Below, in pieces: positions 24,879-32,594 of a stretch of 64,000 nucleotides of DNA. How positions within the stretch are numbered: the stretch's first letter is position 1; every line of letters begins with the position of its first letter. Below the pieces are notes generated by a model. It was not told the DNA's origin and made no database searches. It saw nothing but the letters and a program-made list of their open reading frames with translations. Source of the DNA: Lachnoclostridium sp. UBA1175 (lineage in GTDB: Bacteria > Bacillota > Clostridia > Lachnospirales > Lachnospiraceae); assembly GCA_002311665.1 (NCBI GenBank), contig DBYX01000010.1, positions 77,719 to 141,718 of the forward strand, given 5' to 3'. Position numbers and translations under genes: made by a program.

Positions 24879-25536
24879 CGATTATCTTTCCGTTCTTCAA
24901 TAAGAGAATGCGGGTACAGAACTTCACAGCTTCACGATCGTGTGTTACAATCAGCACTGTCTTTCCCTCATTTGAAAGGGATTTCAGAATTCTCATTACT
25001 GTTTCTTTGTTTTCTGCATCCAGATTTCCACAGGGTTCATCTGCTAATATGATATCCGGGTTTCTTACGATCGCCCGCGCAATAGCGACTCGCTGCTGCT
25101 CCCCTCCGGAGAGAAGTGATGCTTTCTTTTTCGCCATTACCTCCAAGCCGACTTTTGCCAGCACTTGACTGATACGTTCAGCTCTCTCCGTTGATTTCAA
25201 GTTTGTCAGTAATAGTGGAACCTCAACATTTTGCCATACGGTATACCTTGGCTCCAGGTGGAACGATTGGAACACAAAACCAATCCGCTCACCACGGATT
25301 TCTGCTCTCTCTCTGTCCGTCAGTCGACAACAATCCCTGCCTGCTATTGAAACCACTCCTCCCGAGGGTGAATCCAAAAGACCGATTATATTCAGAAGAG
25401 TCGATTTTCCGCTTCCAGATGCACCAAAGCAGCCGACGCACTCTCCTTCACTTATTGTGATCGAGATATCGTTCAAAACTGTTTGTGATTTCTCTCCGAA
25501 CCGATATTCTTTTGTTATGTGGGTCAACTGAATCAT
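24868..25536 (-). CDS. ABC transporter ATP-binding protein, LolD/MacB type
   Basis: 222 residues with Walker A GASGSGKST (38-46), Q-loop FQSFHLEPRYTVWQN, signature LSGGEQQRVAIARA (142-155) and Walker B IILADEPCGNLD (162-173). The closest resemblance is to LolD/MacB/FtsE-class ATPases that work with FtsX-like permeases, matching the two genes downstream. The ATG at 25536 follows AAAGGG. Together with two upstream lipoproteins this forms a probable five-gene operon. Confidence 0.9.
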   Translation of the reverse strand: MIQLTHITKEYRFGEKSQTVLNDISITISEGECVGCFGASGSGKSTLLNIIGLLDSPSGGVVSIAGRDCCRLTDRERAEIRGERIGFVFQSFHLEPRYTVWQNVEVPLLLTNLKSTERAERISQVLAKVGLEVMAKKKASLLSGGEQQRVAIARAIVRNPDIILADEPCGNLDAENKETVMRILKSLSNEGKTVLIVTHDREAVKFCTRILLLKNGKIIDEK

Positions 25537-25598
25537 AACCAAACACCCTTTCAAACAAGTATGCGGAACCAAGTTCTTTGGTTCCGCATACTCTCTGC

Positions 25599-26066
25599 TT
25601 ACTTCGTCGCAGAAACCCAGAAATACTCCGTATCATTCCAGAATATCATGCGTTTTTCAATACTATAAAGAAATTTGACAGATAAATTATCCCCGTCAAT
25701 TCCTTTCACTCTGATCTCTTCTCCTTCGGATACCGACACGGCCTGATAAGGAAAACTCTCTGACAATCTCGCCCGGATTTTCTGCATATATGTCTCTTTG
25801 TCCTGCCCCGGTTCTCCTTCGAGTTCTTCTTCGATCAATGCTGCCAAAGCCTCTTGCATTTTCTTGGGGAAAACGATGGTTTCATCTTCTCCGATAACAT
25901 AGAAATCTTTTTCGACATCTCCATCCTCATAATACTTTCCGGAAAGAATAGTCCCTTCTTCCCACTCGCCTGAATCACTCTCGTTTTCATTTCCGCAACC
26001 TACGAAAGAAAAGAAGAGAAAAAGCAACAAAAAAGCACTCACCAACGTCTTCCTTTTAACAATCAT
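25599..26066 (-). CDS. Putative lipoprotein
   Basis: 155 residues. A signal peptide of about 24 residues with lipobox FVGC (SFVGCGNENES) predicts diacylglyceryl attachment and an extracytoplasmic location. The mature part is acidic and has no recognised domain. It is the second gene of the AT-rich operon and could be a substrate-binding or accessory subunit for the FtsX-type transporter, which is inference from position. The ATG follows AAAAGGTGA. Confidence 0.75.
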   Translation of the reverse strand: MIVKRKTLVSAFLLLFLFFSFVGCGNENESDSGEWEEGTILSGKYYEDGDVEKDFYVIGEDETIVFPKKMQEALAALIEEELEGEPGQDKETYMQKIRARLSESFPYQAVSVSEGEEIRVKGIDGDNLSVKFLYSIEKRMIFWNDTEYFWVSATK

Positions 26067-26071
26067 TCAAT

Positions 26072-26572
26072 TCACCTTTTATAATCTTGCGCAGCAATGT
26101 TCAGCCTATAAGCTTCATAATCGCTGGATGCACCCATTTCACGATAAGCACCTAGTGTTTTATATGTCGCAGACGGATACCAAGCAATTTTAATTGACCA
26201 AAAAATGCTGGCATCTTTGTCAACTATTCCGTCTTTGTCCGCATCTAAATAATCAATTTCACTTATCCAACCCATATCCGAAGAAATTGTTTGAAGTTTT
26301 CCGTTCATCCACAAATCATTGGTTTGGACAGTAATCGTCCCATCCGATCCCTTGGCACATTTTATCCACGAATGCTCTCTTCCGTCCGAACTGTAATAAA
26401 GCGAAAGCCAATCACACACCCACTTTTTCCCATCCAGCGTGTTTTTTAACTGATTTATTTCGGACACTTTCAACTCAGCATCTCCGGTATCAATTTTTGT
26501 ATTCCCGGATCCACACCCTGCAAGAAGCATGCCCATCAGCAATGCCAGCAGCATAACAAATTTCTTTTTCAT
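26072..26572 (-). CDS. Putative lipoprotein
   Basis: 166 residues from the ATG at 26572 with GGAGG upstream. The N-terminus MKKKFVML, then LLAGCGSG, is a clear lipoprotein signal (cleavage before Cys at about 20). The mature domain contains DADKDGIVDKDASIFWSIKI, an Asp-rich loop that could bind a metal, like an EF-hand or calcium-loop imitation. Family not recognised. First gene of the AT-rich operon, with a likely promoter and a dyad in its leader. Confidence 0.75.
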   Translation of the reverse strand: MKKKFVMLLALLMGMLLAGCGSGNTKIDTGDAELKVSEINQLKNTLDGKKWVCDWLSLYYSSDGREHSWIKCAKGSDGTITVQTNDLWMNGKLQTISSDMGWISEIDYLDADKDGIVDKDASIFWSIKIAWYPSATYKTLGAYREMGASSDYEAYRLNIAAQDYKR

Positions 26573-26641
26573 TGTTGACCTCCTTCTCACTTTCCCAAAA
26601 ACTCCGTATTCGTTACAAGCATACTGAAATGCATATCGTCT

Positions 26642-26676
26642 CAGATAATGTATTTGGGCGGGTTATACAATATCTG
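26642..26676. repeat. 12-bp dyad in the leader of the lipoprotein/ABC operon
   Basis: CAGATAATGTAT (26642-26653) and ATACAATATCTG (26665-26676) are inverted repeats matching at 11 of 12 positions across an 11-bp spacer. It lies downstream of the predicted transcription start, so it could be an operator or an RNA hairpin. No T tract follows. Confidence 0.55.
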
Positions 26677-26704
26677 ATAGAAGACCCATCAGTATACAAA
26701 TAAT

Positions 26705-26733
26705 ATGTTACGCTATAAGATGTACAAAGTCAA
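26705..26733 (-). promoter_or_regulatory. Possible sigma-A promoter of the lipoprotein/ABC operon
   Basis: Minus strand TTGACT (26733-26728), 17-bp spacer, TAACAT (26710-26705). The -35 is near-consensus and the -10 weaker. It is placed 130 bp upstream of the first lipoprotein start, just ahead of the dyad at 26642-26676. Confidence 0.45.
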
Positions 26734-26803
26734 TGAGAACTACAGATCACTTCTTACTGCTTTTTTCGAAATCCGTTATCCGACCGTCCGACGCCCTGCG
26801 GCT

Positions 26804-27043
26804 TTACAGCATAATGAATTCCGGAACATCGAAGAACACACCGTTCTCCAGAAGAAGGTCGATGAACAATCGGTAGTATCCCGGCACCATCTCCTCAGTC
26901 TCATCGTGTGCGTGCAGCAGCAGGATGTGGCTGCACGGATCGACCAAAAGCGGTGCCGTGATTCCTTTATCGTTCAGATAATCGACGATCGCCGGCGTGT
27001 TGGCCGAAGCGATGTCGTCGATCGTAAGGATCGCATGGATCAT
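26804..27043 (-). pseudogene. Polysaccharide deacetylase-family remnant with internal deletion
   Basis: 79 codons. The first 30 residues (MIHAILTIDDIASANTPAIV, and DYLNDKGI) match the beginning of deacetylase-like (DUF2334-type) proteins. The rest (HILLLHAHDETEEMVPGYYR, and LIDLLLENGVFF) matches the end, where the conserved His would be near the C-terminus. The central 100 or more residues, including most of the active site, are missing without a frameshift. The ribosome site CGGAGGACTTT is intact. It sits at the edge of the AT-rich island, so the deletion may date from its insertion. Confidence 0.55.
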
Positions 27044-27062
27044 AAAGTCCTCCGTTAACTGA

Positions 27063-28586
27063 TCATGCCAGCACCACATTGGAGATGTACAGCATCACAA
27101 CCAGCGCCAGTCCGATCAGGATCAGCATACCCATAACAAACGCGTGGCGCTTGCGCTCCTCGTAGATCGTCGCGATGAACTCGCGCACAAACGCGTTCAC
27201 CCAGAAATACCGCTTCGTACGGCTTCCGATGCCTTCGATATCAAGTCCCTGCGAGGTTCCGAGCATGCCGGCGCGGAACACGTGGTAGTTGGTCGTGGCA
27301 AACGCGATCTTCGCCTGCTCCCCGTTCTCCTGCGCGCGGATCAGCTCCGCGGACAGCTTGAGATTTTCCGCTGTATCAACCGACTTGTCTTCCACAAGGA
27401 CCTGCTCCTCCGGGATTCCCTGCTCAAGCAGGTATTTCCGGATCGCCTCGCCCTCGGAGATCACCTCGTCGCTGCCCTTGCCGCCGGACGGAATGAACGT
27501 GATGTCCTTGCCGGCCGCCGCCTTCTGCATCGAAGCGAACTCGATCGCGCGGTCCGCGCGGGACTGCAGAAGCTTCGTGAGCGTGCCGTCCTTACGGATC
27601 TGTGAACCGTGAATAATGATATAGTCCTTGTCAAACGCGGGTATCCGTCGCGCCGCCTTGACGCTCACGATGATCGTTCCGAGCAGGATACACTCGAGGT
27701 ACGCCGCCATCGTTCCGCATGTATAATCCAGGAACTCGGCGACAAACCGCCCCACTCCCGAATAGTTGTGAACATCGATCCACGTTGAGCGCTGCAAAAA
27801 CTCATTGAGAAACTCCGGCATCAGCGCAAGGATCCCAAGGAAAATGCCCAGAATGCAGCCGAGCATGTTGCGCCATGTGCGTCCCTCTTTACGGATCAGC
27901 AGAATGTTGCTCACGGTGACCATGATCGCCGTGACGGCGATCAGCGGGAAGGAAACGACAGCCATCGTTCTCGCGACATTTTTCGCCGACTCAAGCATTC
28001 CGATCGCGCCGCTGTTGTACTTCAGGTATAGCAGCTGGAACAGCAGCGTGGCTGACAGAAAGATCACCAGGCCGTAGTACAGAATGTTACGGTACCGGTA
28101 CAGATTGCTCTTAACGCTTCTTCGCAGCTTACGGATCAGCATGACGAGAAGAATGACAAGATACAGGCAGAAGCTGACCTTCACCGTCATCATGCCGGTA
28201 CAGTCACCGAAGAAGTCCTCATTGGTGATCACACCGTTGCGATGAACATACAGCGAAGCGACATGGTAAACGTCTTCCTTCGCCTCATCCTCCGTGCCGA
28301 ACAGGACATATGCCTTGCCGTTTTTGGACTTCGACCGAACCCGAATGACCGCCTCACCGCCCGTGAGCTCCGCGCTCACGATATCGATCAGCTCCGCGTC
28401 ACCGGGTCTCTCCTCGTCGTACTTAGTGAGAAGTGTGCCCTCCGCGTTGATATTCTGCCGGACCACATACTCGTCCCCGACAGTCACGATATACACATAT
28501 CCGGGGATCAGGAGGATGACCCCGAGAAGGATCACCCATACCCCCAGACTCAGATTTCTCAGTTTGCCGTTTTTCACTCTGATCAC
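27063..28586 (-). CDS. Membrane protein with C-terminal YdcF/SanA-like (DUF218) domain
   Basis: 507 residues. The N-terminal half has about eight hydrophobic segments, including a first helix at about 16-35, an extracytoplasmic loop to about 130, and helices between 130 and 330. The C-terminal part (about 325-480) is DUF218: DYIIIHGSQIRKDG, then RADRAIEF, FIPSGGKGSDEVISE, EDKSVDTAENLKLS and TTNYHVFRAG. The domain is found in SanA/YdcF/ElyC proteins linked to envelope biogenesis; its ligand may be an isoprenoid or nucleotide. A last helix lies at about 485-505. The start is GTG. Confidence 0.82.
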   Translation of the reverse strand: MIRVKNGKLRNLSLGVWVILLGVILLIPGYVYIVTVGDEYVVRQNINAEGTLLTKYDEERPGDAELIDIVSAELTGGEAVIRVRSKSKNGKAYVLFGTEDEAKEDVYHVASLYVHRNGVITNEDFFGDCTGMMTVKVSFCLYLVILLVMLIRKLRRSVKSNLYRYRNILYYGLVIFLSATLLFQLLYLKYNSGAIGMLESAKNVARTMAVVSFPLIAVTAIMVTVSNILLIRKEGRTWRNMLGCILGIFLGILALMPEFLNEFLQRSTWIDVHNYSGVGRFVAEFLDYTCGTMAAYLECILLGTIIVSVKAARRIPAFDKDYIIIHGSQIRKDGTLTKLLQSRADRAIEFASMQKAAAGKDITFIPSGGKGSDEVISEGEAIRKYLLEQGIPEEQVLVEDKSVDTAENLKLSAELIRAQENGEQAKIAFATTNYHVFRAGMLGTSQGLDIEGIGSRTKRYFWVNAFVREFIATIYEERKRHAFVMGMLILIGLALVVMLYISNVVLA

Positions 28587-28628
28587 GCTCCGACTCTTAC
28601 CTGATTTGAGTAAACCCCGTTCCCCTCG

Positions 28629-29510
28629 CTACAGTCTCTTGCCCAACACAAATTCAAGGTGTCCCTTCGGGCAGTCCTCCTGCGTGGAGTATACCTCGTA
28701 CCCGTTCTTGCGGAAGAACGCATCCTGCCAGTCCGAAGGATCCACAAGGACCAGCTTCGCGCCGTTCTCCTTCATTTCCCGCTCAACCATCGCGATCAGT
28801 TCGGAACCGATGCCCTGATTGCGATACGGCTCATCGATCCACATCATATCGATAAACGCGTCTTCCCAGTCATTGACATACGCAATGATCGCGCCGATCA
28901 CGTCGCCGTTCTCGTCCAGCACCTTCTTGTTGAGATAGACGGTCTTGCTGATGCTCGGCACACAGTTTCTGTTGTGTTGTCCGAGGTTTCTTCCGATGGT
29001 TTCCGAATCCTCCTCGGTACCCTCCAGCACCTCATACTGCGCGGAATTGTCGTTCGTCGGAAAATACTCCTCGCACGGTATGTCCAGCCGCTTTCTCATG
29101 CAATAGTTTTCATGTCCTTCCGGCCAGTCCTTAATGACGCCGCACACGGTAAATCCGTGTTTTTCGTAGAGCGGCTTTGCCTGGAAATCAAACGTTCCCA
29201 GCGTCATCAGATAGCAGCCCTTCTCCCTTGCCGTCTTCTCGGCAAGCCGGATCAGAGCCGATCCGATGCCCTGCTTGCGGTAGTTTTCATTCACCCAGAG
29301 GATGTCGAGATCGGCGATCTTCCATCCGTCAATGTCCAGAATGCATCCCGCGATGAGGTTTCCGTCCTCGTCCTCAATCTTGTATACGACCTCTTCCTCA
29401 TCGATCTCCTCCTCGGCGATCTCCTCATCAATCTCTTCGAGTTTTTCTTCCACGAGTTCCTCGATGTCGTCATCGTCCTCCTCAAAAGGAACGATCGTGT
29501 ATTTTACCAT
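28629..29510 (-). CDS. Tandem GNAT protein with acidic N-terminal segment
   Basis: 293 residues. Residues about 8-45 are an almost uninterrupted run of Glu/Asp/Ile (EEDDDDIEELVEEKLEEIDE), likely a solvent-exposed helix. Two GNAT domains follow: about 46-145 (ENYRKQGIGSALIRLAEKT, YEKHGFTVCG) and about 150-293 (EPYRNQGIGSELIAMVEREM). The two loops are nearly identical, suggesting internal duplication. Both halves also share a GHENY/GHLEF ending after the aromatic strand. The start follows GGGAG. Substrate unknown; lies 10 bp from the GH10 gene. Confidence 0.85.
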   Translation of the reverse strand: MVKYTIVPFEEDDDDIEELVEEKLEEIDEEIAEEEIDEEEVVYKIEDEDGNLIAGCILDIDGWKIADLDILWVNENYRKQGIGSALIRLAEKTAREKGCYLMTLGTFDFQAKPLYEKHGFTVCGVIKDWPEGHENYCMRKRLDIPCEEYFPTNDNSAQYEVLEGTEEDSETIGRNLGQHNRNCVPSISKTVYLNKKVLDENGDVIGAIIAYVNDWEDAFIDMMWIDEPYRNQGIGSELIAMVEREMKENGAKLVLVDPSDWQDAFFRKNGYEVYSTQEDCPKGHLEFVLGKRL

Positions 29511-29520
29511 AATAATCTCC

Positions 29521-30774
29521 CTACAATATCACTGTCTCCGTCGTCTCGCTTGTCTCGCGAAGATCGATCGCTGCCGTCTTCGTTCCGTCCGTGAGCTCGT
29601 AATCGCCCTTGAAGCCCGTCAGTGTCACGCAGCCGGCCTCGTCGGTGGTCACCTCACAGTCGGTCCACCACTCGCCCCTGATGAGATCCTTGAGCATCTC
29701 ATACGAAGGCTTCGCGGAGCCGTCGCTGCGAAGCACGCCGCTCGGTGCGCCGAGCCATGCGCCGTCCGTGAAATCCCAGCCTGTGATCGCCTCCACGAGC
29801 GGATGGTCGAACAGAATGCGATACATCTCCTCCATCTCTCTTCGTTGGCGCTCCTCGCCCTCAGGCGTGGACGGCCACTCCGGTACCTGCCAGTCGTTGA
29901 GGTCCACGATATGCGCGGGCATCAGATCGCCGGAGATCAGAGTATTTTCCGTAAAATGGATCGGCAGGCCGAAGTGCTCGTAGCGCTTCAGGACCTCCTC
30001 GACCTTCTTCGCGCCCCAGTAGCCCTGGTGCTGATGCGACTGGATACCGATCGCGGAGATCGGAACTCCTGCGTTGAGGCAGCCGTCGATCAGGATCTCG
30101 TAGGAGATCGAGGTGTTGAAGTCGTTGATCAGCAGCATCGAATCGGGGTTCGCCGCCTTCGCTTGATCAAACACTCTTTTGATGAGACCGACGCGGCCGA
30201 ACTTGTTGCAAAGGCGCGTCACGGCGTTGTCGTATTTGTCGAAGATCGGCATGATCACGACCTCGTTGATCGCATCCCAGATGTCGATGACGCCCTTGAA
30301 GTCCGTGACCTCGCGCGTGATGCGGTTCATCTGCTTCTCGTAGATCGTGTCGATGTCGTACTTGAGAAGCCACTCCGCGCACACCGTGTGCCAGCACAGC
30401 GGATGTCCCTTGACGGTGATGCCCTTCTCCTGCATGAACTTTGCGGTCTTGAGCATATTCCCGGTGTTGGGCTTGCCCTCCTCGCGCTCGAACATGCCCC
30501 AGTAGAACGGCAGCGTGCCATAGTTGTACACCGCGAGCCACTGGTCGATCTTTTTCTTCAGAAGCTCCGGATCGAGGCGGAACCGCTCCGGGCGGTTCAA
30601 CGGCACCTCGTCCGCGTTCATGCTCAGCAGATACGGCATAAAATCAAACGCGCCGCACCCGAATAAAAACTTATGCTTTGTCTGGCGGAACTTCAGTTTC
30701 GCGTTTGCGATCGCGTTGCCCTGTGCGTCCGTCACCTTCACTCTTCTCGTTGCTTTTCTGTGGTCAAGATTCAT
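29521..30774 (-). CDS. GH10 endo-1,4-beta-xylanase, cytoplasmic type
   Basis: 417 residues with no signal peptide. A short N-terminal beta domain (about 1-40, VTDAQGNAIANAKLKFR) precedes the (beta/alpha)8 barrel. The acid/base Glu is in WDAINEVV (E171) and the nucleophile Glu in IHFTEN (E276); GHPLCWH and GIQSHQH are further GH10 markers. It would cut imported xylo-oligosaccharides. A TTG lies three codons upstream, but the ATG at 30774 fits the SD GGAGGA better. It is first in line after the two other carbohydrate genes (30830, 32595), forming a small intracellular xylan locus. Confidence 0.9.
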   Translation of the reverse strand: MNLDHRKATRRVKVTDAQGNAIANAKLKFRQTKHKFLFGCGAFDFMPYLLSMNADEVPLNRPERFRLDPELLKKKIDQWLAVYNYGTLPFYWGMFEREEGKPNTGNMLKTAKFMQEKGITVKGHPLCWHTVCAEWLLKYDIDTIYEKQMNRITREVTDFKGVIDIWDAINEVVIMPIFDKYDNAVTRLCNKFGRVGLIKRVFDQAKAANPDSMLLINDFNTSISYEILIDGCLNAGVPISAIGIQSHQHQGYWGAKKVEEVLKRYEHFGLPIHFTENTLISGDLMPAHIVDLNDWQVPEWPSTPEGEERQRREMEEMYRILFDHPLVEAITGWDFTDGAWLGAPSGVLRSDGSAKPSYEMLKDLIRGEWWTDCEVTTDEAGCVTLTGFKGDYELTDGTKTAAIDLRETSETTETVIL

Positions 30775-30829
30775 ACTGTTCAATTCCTCCCGTGATTACC
30801 GTTTTCATTGTTCCAAATATACTTTTCCG

Positions 30830-32569
30830 TCACTCCTGCGTCTCCCAGTGCACCTTTGTAAACTTGCCGGGTTGCAGCAGAACCTCCGCCGCCGTTCCGC
30901 TGCTCGGGCGGAAGTCCTCGAAGCGCCTTACCTCGTTGGACGGGTAGCGCATGCCGGTCAGATCATCCACCAAAACGGCTCCCTTGCGTTCGGTGTACAG
31001 CGTCACACGCTCAGGCCTCAGATCACTCTTAACATAGCGATATAGCAGCATTCTACCGCTGTCGTATGTAAACGTGGAAACATTTCTTCCGGACACATAC
31101 TCGCCGCCCGTGAGCACCCTCTTGATGACATCGACGGCCGCCTTCGGCATCTCGTAAAGTCCGCTGTCACCGTCCGGGATCGCGGCGATGTAAAGCCGTC
31201 CCTTCCCGTACGCTCTGCGCAGCACAAGCGCACTGTGCGTGTCCCCGTCACCGCCGTTCAGAAGCGACCACGAGTCATTGTTGCCGTGCACGATCTCCGG
31301 GAAGAAAATCTCCTTGCGATGCTCGATAAATCCCGCGAAATCGCCCGTCACCTGGTAGCGCGTCACCGGGATGCTCCTCCCGGAGAGTCTTGCCTCCGTG
31401 AGCCCCGCCGCGCGGAGATTCTCCTCCGCCTCGCGGAAGAACCCGGTCGTGATGACCGCGTTGCCGCCCTCGCGGATGTACTTCTCGAGTTTATCCACGA
31501 TGTCCCCGTCCGCCAGTGCGCTCTCCGTGAGGAGCACGCTCGCCGCTTTCTCCGGGAAGAACGGTGTGGGCTCGATCGGCAGACCGAGCATACCGAACCG
31601 CATCTCAAGGTGATTTTCTCCGCTCGACGCGAACGGAATATACACCGGGACACCGCACGCATTGCCGATCCCGTCCATCAGCTTGTCGATCTTGCCAAGC
31701 TGCAGCGCCATCGCCGAAAGCATCGGGTTCTCGATCAGATCGCTCCACTGGAAATGCATCAGTTCCTTCGCCTGCGCGAACGCGGTCAGGTAAGCCTGCT
31801 CGAGGTACCGGTCGATCGACCAGCAGGCGTATGTGTCAAACCATCCGCCTCCGTTTCGCCCCGGCCACGCATTTTCCATATAACGCACGAGCGCGTAGCT
31901 CAGGTACTCCGGGAGATGCTGATCCGTGTACTGCGGGCTTCTCGTCTCCGTGCCGGTGTACGTCGCGTCGAAGATGTCGCGCTGTACCTCGGGCACATAA
32001 CCCGTAAAATGATACGACTCACGCCAGTTCGGATACTTGATGATCATGCGCACCTTCGGGTTCACGGCTTTCGCGGGCTTCACCACGAGTTCCTCGGACA
32101 CCTCGCGCATCAGCTCACGCCGGAACGTCACCCAGTCGCGGTCTCCCTTCTCGCGGATGCACCGCTCACAGGTGCAGTTCGTAAAATAAAAGTCGTCCAG
32201 GATGATCTCGTCGAACAGCCTCGCCGTGTACTCGGAGATCTCCTTGAGCCGCGCGCGCATCGCCGGGTCCGTGTAGCAGAACGTCCCGAACAGACGCTGT
32301 TTGCCGCCCTCGGCGCCCTCGAAATCGTTGATCGTCGTGGTGATGCCGCCGGACACGGTCACTCCCTTGCTCTCCAGATAGCTCTTGATCATCCGGATCT
32401 GCTCTGCCGGAACGTCGGTTCCGTTTCTGTGTGTCTCCAGATACACCTTGTCAAGGCCGATGTACTTCTCGATCCACTCCCAGTCACTCGCAAGCTTCTC
32501 CGGCGTGAACTTATCCGCGACCTCCGCGGGAATATAAACTACTGTCCTGAAATTGTTGTAATGCCCCAT
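30830..32569 (-). CDS. Uncharacterised glycoside-hydrolase-like protein
   Basis: 579 residues, no signal peptide. The N-terminal 300 residues read as a TIM-barrel: strand-end motifs DKVYLETHRNG, DEIILDDFYFTNCTCERC and VRMIIKYPNW, with acidic residues (LDD) placed like GH catalytic positions. Residues about 300-450 resemble a beta-galactosidase-trimerisation/Rossmann-type domain (IREGGNAVITTGFFREAE), and the end is beta-rich. A CxCxxC group (TCERC) is often seen in GHL-type enzymes. I do not recognise a numbered GH family. Its place between GH10 and GH43 suggests action on xylan side chains or oligomers. Confidence 0.6.
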   Translation of the reverse strand: MGHYNNFRTVVYIPAEVADKFTPEKLASDWEWIEKYIGLDKVYLETHRNGTDVPAEQIRMIKSYLESKGVTVSGGITTTINDFEGAEGGKQRLFGTFCYTDPAMRARLKEISEYTARLFDEIILDDFYFTNCTCERCIREKGDRDWVTFRRELMREVSEELVVKPAKAVNPKVRMIIKYPNWRESYHFTGYVPEVQRDIFDATYTGTETRSPQYTDQHLPEYLSYALVRYMENAWPGRNGGGWFDTYACWSIDRYLEQAYLTAFAQAKELMHFQWSDLIENPMLSAMALQLGKIDKLMDGIGNACGVPVYIPFASSGENHLEMRFGMLGLPIEPTPFFPEKAASVLLTESALADGDIVDKLEKYIREGGNAVITTGFFREAEENLRAAGLTEARLSGRSIPVTRYQVTGDFAGFIEHRKEIFFPEIVHGNNDSWSLLNGGDGDTHSALVLRRAYGKGRLYIAAIPDGDSGLYEMPKAAVDVIKRVLTGGEYVSGRNVSTFTYDSGRMLLYRYVKSDLRPERVTLYTERKGAVLVDDLTGMRYPSNEVRRFEDFRPSSGTAAEVLLQPGKFTKVHWETQE

Positions 32570-32594
32570 ACCTTCCTCCGTAAGCCCTTTGTTG

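Noticed and set aside
22732..26590. Lantibiotic or bacteriocin biosynthesis cluster
   Set aside because: The ABC/lipoprotein set recalls immunity systems, but there is no precursor peptide, modification enzyme or two-component system next to it.
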